From: Paenibacillus sp. VTT E-133291
GTDB lineage: Bacteria; Bacillota; Bacilli; Paenibacillales; Paenibacillaceae
Length of the DNA: 55,506 nt
Direction of reading: 5' to 3'
Assembly (NCBI RefSeq): GCF_002264395.1
Contig: NZ_NFVA01000045.1
Location: 1 to 55,506, forward strand
Under the pieces are notes generated by a model. The model had not been told where the DNA came from. It was given only the letters and a program-made list of their open reading frames with translations, and ran no database searches. Made by a program: the position numbers and the translations under genes. Positions 34,871 through 42,973 of this stretch are shown here, piece after piece; positions within the stretch are counted from its first letter, which is position 1, and every line of letters begins with the position of its first letter.

Positions 34871-35872
34871 TTAGTGGGTATAAGCGCCAACATTCTCAGG
34901 ATCGACCGCATCATGTAGCGCCGCATTAAGGCCACTCGCAACAATATTAGCGATGCCTTCAATAAATTCATCGATTTCCTTAGGGGTAACGATCAAATCA
35001 TGTCCAAGCGGCTCCAGTACTTCCTTCACTAGTGACAGTCGCTCTTGCTCGGAAATATCGTCCAGCATCCCCATGATTTCCTTAGTATGACCCGCTCCTT
35101 TGCCAAAATGATTTTTCATCATCTCCAGCACATTATTTACAATGGTCGAAGCATAGCAAACGGTAGGAACACCGATAGCAATACAAGGAACACCCAGAAT
35201 TTCCTGTGTCAATCCGCGCCGTTTATTGCCAATCCCCGAACCAGGGTGAATACCGATATCGGCAATTTGAATTGTCGTATTGATCCGTTCCAGTGAACGG
35301 GATGCCAGCGCATCAATGGCAATGATGAGATCCGGCTTGGTACGATCCACGATCCCCTGTACAACTTCACTCGACTCGATACCGGTCAACCCTAACACCC
35401 CTGGAGCAATAGCACTTACCTTACGGTAGCCTGGAGAGACCTGATCCGGCACGAGCTCATAAAATTGCCGAGTAATGAGCGCATTCTCCACCACCAGCGG
35501 CCCCAATGAATCTGGAGTCACATTCCAGTTTCCCAGTCCAACGATCAGTACAGATGCATCCTTACCAATCCCAATCCTAGTCAGGAAGTCCTCGAATTCG
35601 CGAGCAAAGACTTCAGCTACTTTTTGCTGCAAGCCCGTATCTCCACCGCGCAATGCCGGCACCTCAAGGGTGACATAATTCCCAATCGCGCGACCTATCG
35701 CCTGTGATCCGGCAGCGTTAGCCACACCAAGCCGGGTAACTTTTATCCCATCAGACTCTTCCACTTCTTCGTTTACACCAGGAATTGACGTCCTTTGTGG
35801 CCCTTGAGCCATTTCCTTCGCCTCTAACGCCAAGTCCGTGCGTACCGAATATAGCTGCAGATCCGGTTCCAT
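34871..35872 (-). CDS. gpr: Spore germination protease GPR
   Basis: GPR cleaves small acid-soluble spore proteins at germination. The 333-residue protein matches the A25 family: it starts with a short propeptide (VRTDLALEAKEMAQ), then TVEVPALRGGD-like core (LEVPALRGGDTGL), SVLIVGLGNWNVTPDSLGP, and IAIDALASRSLERINTTIQI. The inactive zymogen is processed near the N-terminal propeptide late in sporulation. AGGAGG lies 8 nt before the ATG. Its leader carries the same tandem repeat unit as prmA. Confidence 0.96.
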   Translation of the reverse strand: MEPDLQLYSVRTDLALEAKEMAQGPQRTSIPGVNEEVEESDGIKVTRLGVANAAGSQAIGRAIGNYVTLEVPALRGGDTGLQQKVAEVFAREFEDFLTRIGIGKDASVLIVGLGNWNVTPDSLGPLVVENALITRQFYELVPDQVSPGYRKVSAIAPGVLGLTGIESSEVVQGIVDRTKPDLIIAIDALASRSLERINTTIQIADIGIHPGSGIGNKRRGLTQEILGVPCIAIGVPTVCYASTIVNNVLEMMKNHFGKGAGHTKEIMGMLDDISEQERLSLVKEVLEPLGHDLIVTPKEIDEFIEGIANIVASGLNAALHDAVDPENVGAYTH

Positions 35873-35889
35873 TGTTCCAGCCTCCTAAA

Positions 35890-36019
35890 AGTTTTGTAAG
35901 CATCGCTCCATTGAATTACTTCGGGCAAAACTTGCTTCGTAAGCGATACTTAGTTTTGTGAGCAGACGCTTCCCTTGAGTTACTTCAAACAAAAACTCAA
36001 ATTGCAAGCTTCTGCCTAT
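35890..36019 (-). repeat. Tandem leader repeat upstream of gpr
   Basis: Two diverged units (35890-35951 and 35952-36019) match the prmA leader repeat: AGTTTTGCCCGAAGTAATTC...GAGCGATGCTTACAAAACT, ending flush with TTTTAGGAGG. The copy next to the ribosome site is best conserved in both genes. Confidence 0.8.
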
Positions 36020-36096
36020 GCTCTTTTGTCGATAGTGTGCGAGAGAAAGCCCTTGTTTATGCAGGTTAAAATGGTTTAATTTGAAAGCTTTAAGTA

Positions 36097-36125
36097 TTGC
36101 TTTTTACTACCGGTCATGCTAAACT
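36097..36125 (+). promoter_or_regulatory. Candidate sigma-A promoter of rpsT
   Basis: TTGCTT, a 17-nt spacer and TAAACT, with a leader of about 50 nt to rpsT. Confidence 0.5.
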
Positions 36126-36183
36126 ATTTTAAGTTGTGAATCATTTGATAATGATTTCGAATGTCTTACAGGAGGTGAATGCA

Positions 36184-36456
36184 ATGCCAAATATTAAATC
36201 CGCGGTTAAACGCGTAAACACGAACGAAAAACGCCGTGCACTGAACGCTTCCCAAAAATCCGCGCTTCGTACAGCTGTGAAAACTGCTGATGTAGCACTG
36301 ACAGGTACGGAAGTTGAAACTGCTCAAGCTGCTTTCCAAGCTGCTTCCAAAAAGCTGGACAAGGCCGTAACTAAAGGTCTGGTTCATAAAAATGCGGCTG
36401 CCCGCAAAAAATCCCGCTTGGCGAAGAAATTGAACGCTCTTAAGGCTCAAGCCTAG
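36184..36456 (+). CDS. rpsT: 30S ribosomal protein S20
   Basis: The 90-residue basic protein starts MPNIKSAVKRVNTNEKRRAL and ends KKSRLAKKLNALKAQA, typical of S20, a primary 16S rRNA binder in 30S assembly. I chose the ATG at 36184 because AGGAGGTGA lies upstream. It is one of the few plus-strand genes and is divergent from gpr and convergent with holA, the common Bacillus arrangement. Confidence 0.96.
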   Translation: MPNIKSAVKRVNTNEKRRALNASQKSALRTAVKTADVALTGTEVETAQAAFQAASKKLDKAVTKGLVHKNAAARKKSRLAKKLNALKAQA

Positions 36457-36483
36457 GACGACATTCATAATGAGCAATTGAAG

Positions 36484-36520
36484 AACCTGACCGCTATGTT
36501 TCATACGGTTGGGTTTTTTT
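36484..36520 (+). terminator. Terminator of rpsT
   Basis: AACCTGACCG and CGGTTGGGTT pair (with G-U) and seven T follow. Confidence 0.85.
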
Positions 36521-36579
36521 GTGCCTACTATTCTATAAATATAAGTAATAGTTTCCTCCTTTTAGACGTTAGTTGAATG

Positions 36580-36610
36580 AAAAAAACCACCTTAGAAAGG
36601 TAGTTTTCTT
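36580..36610 (-). terminator. Terminator of holA
   Basis: On the minus strand AAAACTACC and GGTGGTTTT form the stem, followed by seven T. It lies 70 nt after the holA stop. Confidence 0.75.
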
Positions 36611-36678
36611 GAACGATCAACTTTTCTCTTTTTTCATTTCATAATAGTGATTCGTCATAAAGTTATCCACTACTTAGC

Positions 36679-37698
36679 TCAAGTACCTAGCCGTAACATA
36701 AACAACTCCAGACCAAGCACTTTATCTATAGCTCCTGTCTTCATTTTATAATCCAGATCAGCCAGTGCACTTAAAATTTGACGCAGACGTTCACTTGAGA
36801 ACTTGTGGGCCTGCTCCCCTGCAAGCTTTACTGCATAAGGATGAAGTCCGATCTGTGAGGCAATCTGACCTTGCGAATAACTATGAGCTGATAAATCCTT
36901 CACCTGCAAAATAATCCGGAACTGCCGTGCAATCAGCGCAGCAATCTTAATGGGTTCTTCCCGCTGCTTCAACAGCTCATACAGCGTATCAAGCGCCTTA
37001 TCTAGACGCAGGTTAGCGATATCCTCTACAAGCGTAAACACATTTTGTTCCGTTCCGCGATGCACCAGACTCTCTACTGCTTCTGCGTCTACGGTTCCGC
37101 CCTTACCAGCGAACAAACATAGCTTGTCCATTTCCGCGGATAAGCCCTGCAAACCTGTCCCCGCATTAGTGATAAGAATCTCTGCGGTGCCAGATGCCAT
37201 CGTACAACCTCGCTCACGAATCCCTTTCTCTACCCAGCGCAGCAGTTCTTCTGCCCCTAGCGGGTTGAAAGCTAATACCGTACCCGCTGTTTTAACGGTC
37301 TTCACAATTTTCTTACGCTCGTCCAGCTTGTCATTATTCACCATAAAGACAATCACACTGAAATCTACAGGATGCTGCAAATAATCACTTAAAATATCTA
37401 TACGATGCTCAAGTTTGGCATTTTCTTTTCCCGCTGTAAATAAAGATGCGTCCCGCACCAGCAATAATTTACGTTCTACCATAAAAGGTACAGTCTCTGC
37501 TTCTTCTATCACAGCCTGCACCGGCGTCTCCGAGAGATCAAAGGGAATAACTGCGAAATCACGATCCTCTTTAGCAATTAGCTGGTCTTCCAGCAATGCC
37601 GCAAATTCATTCATTCGAAATTTTTCACTGCCGTACAAAAGGTACAGCGGCGAGATTTTCCCTTGTTTGATTTCTTTTATCGCCGTTTTGGCATCCAT
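36679..37698 (-). CDS. holA: DNA polymerase III subunit delta
   Basis: The delta subunit is the wrench of the clamp loader that opens the beta clamp. The 339-residue protein has an AAA+-like N-terminal domain without a P-loop (SPLYLLYGSEKFRMNEFA), the clamp-contact region and the C-terminal collar with LIARQFRIILQVKDLSA. It is paired with rpsT as in Bacillus. I preferred the ATG at 37698 because AAGGA lies 9 nt upstream; an earlier ATG at 37722 is also possible. Confidence 0.95.
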   Translation of the reverse strand: MDAKTAIKEIKQGKISPLYLLYGSEKFRMNEFAALLEDQLIAKEDRDFAVIPFDLSETPVQAVIEEAETVPFMVERKLLLVRDASLFTAGKENAKLEHRIDILSDYLQHPVDFSVIVFMVNNDKLDERKKIVKTVKTAGTVLAFNPLGAEELLRWVEKGIRERGCTMASGTAEILITNAGTGLQGLSAEMDKLCLFAGKGGTVDAEAVESLVHRGTEQNVFTLVEDIANLRLDKALDTLYELLKQREEPIKIAALIARQFRIILQVKDLSAHSYSQGQIASQIGLHPYAVKLAGEQAHKFSSERLRQILSALADLDYKMKTGAIDKVLGLELFMLRLGT

Positions 37699-37779
37699 TC
37701 CGCCACTTCCTTTTCCATTCATCTAGCCCAATTTGCCCAGATTCCTATTGTAGCAAAAAAAACGACATAAATGCACATG

Positions 37780-37826
37780 CAAAAACGGAGAAACTCTGGC
37801 AGCCATGGCCAAAGCCCCTCCGTTTA
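37780..37826 (-). terminator. Terminator of the second ECF operon
   Basis: On the minus strand AAACGGAG and CTCCGTTT enclose an inner GGC/GCC hairpin and are followed by TTTG. It lies downstream of the anti-sigma gene at 37977. Confidence 0.75.
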
Positions 37827-37976
37827 AGCGGCGCATCTATATAAACGCCGGAGTGAGAAGCCCTAGAAACTTCCCATCCGACGGTCATACCGATGTTCTT
37901 CAAATCCTATACTTTCTAGTTCCTGTCCGGTTGCTATAGTATATTCTGAAACTCCTAAAAATGTTCCAGCCTCAAA

Positions 37977-39230
37977 TTAATTTGTTGACGTTGAAGACGG
38001 AGTCTTCGATGGTGTCGCCCCAGGTGTTGTAACCGGCGTTGAAGAAGCTGCTGACGCTTCCTGTACAGTGTACACCTTAGTGGTATTCACACCATCTTTC
38101 TCCGTCACATACGTAAACTGCGAGCTATCCGCCGACCATTCTCCAGAAATCCAATTTCCTTCTAATGGATAAGAAGTCACTGCTGTCCTATCTTCCACCG
38201 AAGCTTCGGGTGAATTCTTATAAATAACAAGCTGTAATCCAACAAACTCAACGGCATAATGCCCATCAGGGGAAGTCCAAGTCTGCACATTAGAATCATT
38301 GGAATCACTAGAAATGTTAAAGCCCATAACCTCTCTCCTAAAATCATTCGCACTATCTAATGATTCCTCCGTAGATGGCGCTGAATCAGCTGCGATCCTT
38401 TTATCTATAGAAGCAGGTTGATCCTTCTTATCCGCTTTGGGCTGATTATTACTGCCAGCACTAGTATCCGGAGTTTGAACTTTCGTTACAGTATCCGGCT
38501 TCGGCGTCATAATCTTCTCCGTAGGTTTGGGCTTCACATTATTTGTTGGTTCCGGTACCGATCGTCCTCCAGATCCAGCATTAGTTTCTGTTGGAGAAGT
38601 CGGCATCGACGCAGGGTCTACCGGCCCCATCGCTCTATCTAATGCAGCGTTATCCTCATTCACATCAGGAGCAGCTGGTAGAGCCCCCGAATCGATTCCG
38701 CTATTAGCAGGCGCTGCCTCATATGAATCAGCAGAAGTAGAGGCTTGCGATTCAATAGCCATATTATCAGCACTATCGCTGGTCGCTTTACTACTATCCT
38801 GCATCATTTGTTCTACCTCTGCCCCAGGCATTTTATCCGGCATATTAAAAATAGCGATCCCTAATATTACGGCAGCTGCGATAGCTCCAATGCCTGTCCG
38901 TGCTGCTATAGAGGTTCCCTTGGAAGGTTTACCGCGGGAGCTTTCACGTGAAAATGGAACTACAACTGGTTCCTCGGTTCTCACAGCGCTTTGTTCACGG
39001 CTGCTTCGATCCAATTCTGCAAGCTGAGGTAAAATAGAGTCAACCAGACTAAACGGGGGTTTCACGTCTGGCAACTGCTCCAATTCTTTGGAGAGAAGTG
39101 TCAGCCGCTCAAAGACTTCCGCGCAGGAAGGACAATTATCGATATGACGGAACATCTCAACAATCTCATCTTGGCTCAAGTCTTGGTCTATATAGCGGTG
39201 CATCCATTCCATCACCTCCGCGCATTTCAT
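37977..39230 (-). CDS. Zinc-binding anti-sigma factor with large extracytoplasmic domain
   Basis: The 417-residue protein has the zinc anti-sigma motif His29-X3-Cys33-X2-Cys36 in the N-terminal cytoplasmic part, one membrane segment (GIGAIAAAVILGIAIF, near 115) and a long Ser/Pro/Asp-rich extracellular region. Near the C-terminus a beta-rich module (WTSPDGHYAVEFVGLQLVIY) may be a WD-like sensor. It resembles RsiW-type regulators, released by regulated proteolysis. Its ATG overlaps the sigma stop in an ATGA. Confidence 0.9.
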   Translation of the reverse strand: MKCAEVMEWMHRYIDQDLSQDEIVEMFRHIDNCPSCAEVFERLTLLSKELEQLPDVKPPFSLVDSILPQLAELDRSSREQSAVRTEEPVVVPFSRESSRGKPSKGTSIAARTGIGAIAAAVILGIAIFNMPDKMPGAEVEQMMQDSSKATSDSADNMAIESQASTSADSYEAAPANSGIDSGALPAAPDVNEDNAALDRAMGPVDPASMPTSPTETNAGSGGRSVPEPTNNVKPKPTEKIMTPKPDTVTKVQTPDTSAGSNNQPKADKKDQPASIDKRIAADSAPSTEESLDSANDFRREVMGFNISSDSNDSNVQTWTSPDGHYAVEFVGLQLVIYKNSPEASVEDRTAVTSYPLEGNWISGEWSADSSQFTYVTEKDGVNTTKVYTVQEASAASSTPVTTPGATPSKTPSSTSTN

Positions 39231-39775
39231 CCCGATACACCACCTTTCTGGTACTCCTGAAGTCTATTCTGCAGCTGCTGTCTGGCCCTAAACAGATATG
39301 ATTTCACTGTATTCAAAGGCAAATCCAGGCAGTCTGCAATCTCGTTGTAAGAAAAATCTTGTAAATAGCGCAGGACGATGACTGTCCGATGATGCTCGGG
39401 CAATTGATCAATCGCTTCACGTATATCCTCAGCTAAATAAGAAGATAGAACCTCACGTTCCACATTGTGTTTATCCTGAAACACCATTTCATGCTCATCA
39501 ATAGAAACTGTAGGTTTAGTTCTTCTGAATTTATCAATGCAAATATTGGTAACGATTCGCTGAACCCACGTTTTGAACTGGGCCTTTTCCTCATATGAAC
39601 CGATTTTGGTATAAACCCGGATCAAGGCCTCCTGAGATGCATCCAGCGCATCTTGTTCATTATGCAAAATGTAGAAGGCGGTTTTATATACATGCCCTTC
39701 AATTTCTCGCAATAGGGTGATTAGAGCGTCGCGATCGCCCGCTTGAGCGGCTCTGATGAGTCCCTGCTCCACCAC
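39227..39775 (-). CDS. ECF sigma factor, SigW-like (module 2)
   Basis: The 182-residue sigma factor has region 2 (VYKTAFYILHNEQDALDASQ, ALIRVYTKIGSY, TWVQRIVTNICIDKFRR) and region 4 (LPEHHRTVIVLRYLQDFSYN, LDLPLNTVKSYLFRAR). It resembles SigW or SigM in B. subtilis. It is followed by its zinc anti-sigma with a 4-nt overlap. The GTG start is preceded by GGGGGAA. A predicted self-type promoter is at 39806-39832. Confidence 0.93.
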   Translation of the reverse strand: MVEQGLIRAAQAGDRDALITLLREIEGHVYKTAFYILHNEQDALDASQEALIRVYTKIGSYEEKAQFKTWVQRIVTNICIDKFRRTKPTVSIDEHEMVFQDKHNVEREVLSSYLAEDIREAIDQLPEHHRTVIVLRYLQDFSYNEIADCLDLPLNTVKSYLFRARQQLQNRLQEYQKGGVSG

Positions 39776-39805
39776 GAAGGTTCCCCCTCTCTATGCAATC
39801 TTACT

Positions 39806-39832
39806 GACGCGCAAGACTGCGAATTTGTTGCA
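39806..39832 (-). promoter_or_regulatory. Probable ECF-type autoregulatory promoter, module 2
   Basis: The minus strand has TGCAAC, a 17-nt spacer and CGTC, close to the TGTAAC/TGAAAC...CGTC format of SigX/W/M-type promoters. It lies about 30 nt before the sigma start. Confidence 0.65.
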
Positions 39833-40016
39833 ACCCTGTAATTAATATTTTTAGAATACCAAACTTTTCTAAGAACGTCATGTTAAGCCATCTTTTATAA
39901 AGCGCAATCGCACATTTCATAGCATTTCACAGTCAATAATTCCTACTAAGCATACAGGGGAAACTTCAATCATTCAAATACTCTTTTGAATAACTTTATA
40001 ACAAAAATGACACAAG

Positions 40017-40070
40017 TATAAACGCCTTCGGCATCGCAATATGGCCGGCAAGCGTTTAGGTAAGAAATAT
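40017..40070. repeat. Dispersed long palindrome, copy 3 (variant)
   Basis: TATAAACGCCTTCGGCATCG...GGCCGGCAAGCGTTTAGGTAAGAAATAT: the AAACGC/GCGTTT arms and AGAAATAT tail match the family, and the core has drifted. It is adjacent to a separate terminator-like hairpin at 40082. Confidence 0.55.
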
Positions 40071-40081
40071 CTCCCATTTCC

Positions 40082-40121
40082 AAAAGAAACGGCTTATCCT
40101 CCTGTCGGAAAAGAAGCCGTC
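40082..40121 (-). terminator. Terminator of the 78-residue gene
   Basis: On the minus strand ACGGCTTC and GAAGCCGT-type arms pair (ACGGCTT / AAGCCGT, with TTTTCC/GGA inside), followed by TTCTTTT. Confidence 0.65.
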
Positions 40122-40159
40122 AGTAAACAAGAAATAACCTTAGAATCGAGCACATAACT

Positions 40160-40396
40160 CTATTTATATAACACAATCTTGCAGAGCATGAACACTGCGT
40201 AGTTGTCCCTAGTTTCATCATCCACAACATACGCCTCTCCATTCTCAAAAATATGAGGGTTATTGTAATTCCGCTCTAATCTATAGATCTGGCCCTCCGT
40301 CACCTTACAACCATGGAATGCCGACGCAATTTCTACGTATTCCGCATCCTCTTCATCAGCTGCAAGATACAGCTTTTTATCATGATAAGCAGGCAT
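40160..40396 (-). CDS. Hypothetical small protein
   Basis: The 78-residue protein (MPAYHDKKLYLAADEEDAEY, ending FMLCKIVLYK) is acidic, has no membrane segment or signal peptide, and I do not recognise the family. I preferred the ATG at 40396 because GGGAG lies 7 nt upstream; a longer frame starts at 40426. A terminator follows. It lies alone between the ECF pair and eda. Confidence 0.7.
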   Translation of the reverse strand: MPAYHDKKLYLAADEEDAEYVEIASAFHGCKVTEGQIYRLERNYNNPHIFENGEAYVVDDETRDNYAVFMLCKIVLYK

Positions 40397-40551
40397 ATAC
40401 TCACTCCCGGTCCGATAATAAACCATTCCAATTCGTAGACGTCAGTCAAACATCATAACTCTTCTACTTTATAGTTTATTGCCTTTGTCCTCATTCTATA
40501 CTTTATGAAAACATATAATGTAAGAAAATCTGAATGTCGGAAAATAAGTAT

Positions 40552-40595
40552 ACAAAAAGGTTGTACGGCTGACATGTGTCAGCTATACAACCTTC
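40552..40595 (-). terminator. Terminator of eda
   Basis: On the minus strand AAGGTTGTATAGCTGACA and its near-complement TGTCAGCCGTACAACCTT pair and TTTTT follows. Confidence 0.9.
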
Positions 40596-40633
40596 AATAA
40601 ATCTATTTATTCGAAATTAAGAAACATACCTGA

Positions 40634-41275
40634 TCAAATACCTTTTATCTCTTTAAATTTTGCCACATACTGAGCCGCAAGATCGGTAATCTGATCGTAT
40701 CGTCCATCCTTCGCAGGTGCAGTCAAATTGCCCCCGATACCTACTGCTATACAGCCGTTGGCAATCCACTTTTCCATATTATTCAGATCCACGCCACCTG
40801 TTGGCATAATGTTCACATGTGGCATAGGGCCTTTAACCGCTTTCACATAATCCGGACCAAACGCACTGCCAGGGAACAGCTTAAGCACATCCACACCAAA
40901 CTTCAATGCTTCCTTCATTTCATTTAATGTCATGCAGCCAGGCATGTACGGAATCCCATAAAGATTACACATTTTAGCTGTCTCCGCTTCAAAAGAGGGA
41001 CTGACCACAAATTCCGAGCCTGCAAGAATGGCTATTCTCGCCGTTAATGGATCAAGTACAGTTCCTGCTCCAATCACTGCGCGATCTCCGTACTCCGCTA
41101 CCAATCGTTTAATCGCCACATCCGCGTCCGGAGTAGTAAAAGTTACCTCAATATTATTCAAACCGCCTTCGATACAAGCAACGGACATTTTAAAAGCTTC
41201 CTCAGCACTATCAGCACGAATTACGGCTACAACTCCAACGGACGCCACATTCTGCAATACTTTCATTTTCTTCAT
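40634..41275 (-). CDS. eda: 2-keto-3-deoxygluconate-6-phosphate / 4-hydroxy-2-oxoglutarate aldolase
   Basis: KDPG aldolase cleaves KDPG to pyruvate and glyceraldehyde-3-phosphate. The 213-residue class I aldolase has Arg20 (VAVIRADSAEEA), Glu43 (NNIEVTFTTPDA), and the Schiff-base Lys132 (DVLKLFPGSA), followed by IMPTGGV. With the divergent kdgK it completes conversion of 2-keto-3-deoxygluconate to central metabolites, as in glucuronate or pectin use. AAGGGAG precedes the ATG by 7 nt. A good promoter lies at 41384-41412. Confidence 0.95.
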   Translation of the reverse strand: MKKMKVLQNVASVGVVAVIRADSAEEAFKMSVACIEGGLNNIEVTFTTPDADVAIKRLVAEYGDRAVIGAGTVLDPLTARIAILAGSEFVVSPSFEAETAKMCNLYGIPYMPGCMTLNEMKEALKFGVDVLKLFPGSAFGPDYVKAVKGPMPHVNIMPTGGVDLNNMEKWIANGCIAVGIGGNLTAPAKDGRYDQITDLAAQYVAKFKEIKGI

Positions 41276-41383
41276 CAGTAGACTCCCTTTCTCTTGGTAC
41301 GATCGTAGATGAATATGAAATACTAATTTAGATAAACTTTTTTTATTAAATTTACTAATTAAAATGATATAATCTATAATCAG

Positions 41384-41412
41384 ATAGTAATAATAATACG
41401 GTTAACAGTCAA
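41384..41412 (-). promoter_or_regulatory. Sigma-A promoter of eda
   Basis: The minus strand has TTGACT, a 17-nt spacer and TACTAT, with a leader of about 105 nt to eda. Confidence 0.7.
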
Positions 41413-41502
41413 TACATTTTTATGGATATAGAGATTTTAATTTATAAAAATGACCAATAAGCACTTGTTTTATAAGGATTTATTAATGATTTATTTCCTT
41501 TT

Positions 41503-41522
41503 ATCCAAAACACCTTTTGGAT
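41503..41522. promoter_or_regulatory. Perfect inverted repeat ATCCAAAA-N4-TTTTGGAT, candidate operator
   Basis: This IR lies between eda and kdgK, about 45 nt upstream of a TGTGATAAT extended -10 (41558-41566) for kdgK. It could bind the LacI-family regulator or another factor. Its spacer is longer than in usual LacI operators, so the match is uncertain. Confidence 0.45.
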
Positions 41523-41621
41523 TAAAAATCATTCTTTTATTGTACAAAACCGATTTATGTGATAATTTCAAATTATACATCATTATACTGGGATAAATTC
41601 ATTACCCTAGGAGGAACTCAA

Positions 41622-42572
41622 ATGAGTAAACAGTTAGATGCCGTCACTTTCGGGGAGCCGATGGCGATGTTTTATGCGAATGAAACGGGTCCCCTGCATG
41701 AAGTGTTTTCGTTCTCCAAAGCGTTGGCAGGTGCCGAGAGCAATGTAGCTACAGGCTTATCGCGCTTAAATCACCCTACAGGTTATGTTACGAAGCTTGG
41801 CGAAGATAACTTTGGTCATTTCATTGCGCAAGCAATGAAGAAAGAAAACATTGATACCGCCAACATTACTTTTACTAAAGAAAATTCAACGGGTATGTTA
41901 ATCAAATCAAAGGTTGTTACTGGCGATCCTAAAGTCGAATACTTCCGCAAAAATTCCGCGGCCTCCAAGCTTAGTCTGGTTGATTTTGACGAGGCATACT
42001 TTAATGCTGCAGGACATTTACACGTAACAAGTATCTCCGCCGCCTTATCCAAGAGCTGTCATGAATTCTCTGTTCATGCTATGGAGTTTATGAAGCGACA
42101 AGGAAAGACGGTCTCTCTCGATCCAAATCTGCGCCCTAGCTTATGGCCGGATACAGAAACAATGGTGAAGACGATCAATGATCTGGCTACACGCTGTGAC
42201 TGGTTCCTTCCAGGACTCGGTGAAGGCAAGATTCTTACAGGTCTAAGTACGCCAGAAGAGATTGCGGACTATTATCTGGCGCGTGGCGTCAGCTTAGTCG
42301 TCATCAAGCTCGGACCTGAAGGCGCTTACTATAAATCCGCGGAAGGAGAAGGTTATGTAGACGGGTTTAAGGTAGAGCAGGTCGTTGATACCGTAGGTGC
42401 AGGTGATGGGTTTGCCGTTGGTGTAATCAGCGCAATGCTGGAAAAGCTTCCGATTGTTGAGGCCGTCAAACGCGGCAATGCGATCGGTGCGTTAGCCGTC
42501 ATGTCGCCTGGCGATATGGATGGACTTCCGACCCGTGAGGAGCTTGCGAAGTTTATGCAGCAGGAGGTTTAA
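41622..42572 (+). CDS. kdgK: 2-keto-3-deoxygluconate kinase (PfkB family)
   Basis: KdgK phosphorylates 2-keto-3-deoxygluconate to KDPG, the substrate of Eda. The 316-residue PfkB-fold sugar kinase shows the N-terminal GAESNVATGLSRL motif, DPNLRPSLW, and the C-terminal signature DTVGAGDGFAVGVI with the catalytic Asp. I chose the ATG at 41622 because GGAGG lies 7 nt upstream. It is divergent from eda. The 3' region to the terminator holds a spaced dyad array (42664-42850). Confidence 0.93.
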   Translation: MSKQLDAVTFGEPMAMFYANETGPLHEVFSFSKALAGAESNVATGLSRLNHPTGYVTKLGEDNFGHFIAQAMKKENIDTANITFTKENSTGMLIKSKVVTGDPKVEYFRKNSAASKLSLVDFDEAYFNAAGHLHVTSISAALSKSCHEFSVHAMEFMKRQGKTVSLDPNLRPSLWPDTETMVKTINDLATRCDWFLPGLGEGKILTGLSTPEEIADYYLARGVSLVVIKLGPEGAYYKSAEGEGYVDGFKVEQVVDTVGAGDGFAVGVISAMLEKLPIVEAVKRGNAIGALAVMSPGDMDGLPTREELAKFMQQEV

Positions 42573-42663
42573 GCACATAGATTTGAGTCAGCTTTCGCAA
42601 CATAATCTCTGTAAACTTCTGTAATTCTCATAAATAGCTGAACGCAACCAAATCTACACAACA

Positions 42664-42850
42664 TAGCTGTACTCTATACAACTATATCGAGTCAAAATCG
42701 TTTCTTCTCGCCTTTAATTGCACTTTATACATTTAACAACTAGGTCAACATCGCTGTCAGCAATTTCCCGCAGAAATAACTGCACAAAATACAATTAAAC
42801 TCTCAATTCAGGAAGCACAAACTAAAATAGTTGCAGAAAGTACAATTAAC
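42664..42850. repeat. Array of four spaced TGYA-N5-TRCA dyads, copy A
   Basis: Dyads centred at 42674 (TGTACTCTATACA), 42725 (TGCACTTTATACA), 42787 (TGCACAAAATACA) and 42838 (TGCAGAAAGTACA) give steps of 51, 62 and 51. The array is in the kdgK 3' region, upstream of the terminator. Between dyads nothing is recognisable. An array with the same steps follows comEC (45997-46185). Confidence 0.8.
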
Positions 42851-42910
42851 CATAAGAAGAAACAACAACGTTGCAGCCTTATAATCTAGCAGCTCGGGAG
42901 TTTTATTATT

Positions 42911-42955
42911 AAAAAATGCCGTCTCACAGTTGATCTGTGGAACGGCATTTTTTTG
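42911..42955. terminator. Bidirectional terminator between kdgK and the LacI gene
   Basis: AAATGCCGT-CT-CACAG and CTGTG-GA-ACGGCATTT form the stem, with T7 on the plus strand and A-rich bases on the other side. It is the only strong terminator on the 400-nt kdgK 3' flank. Confidence 0.9.
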
Positions 42956-42973
42956 TGCTTCTATAGCTTGTAA

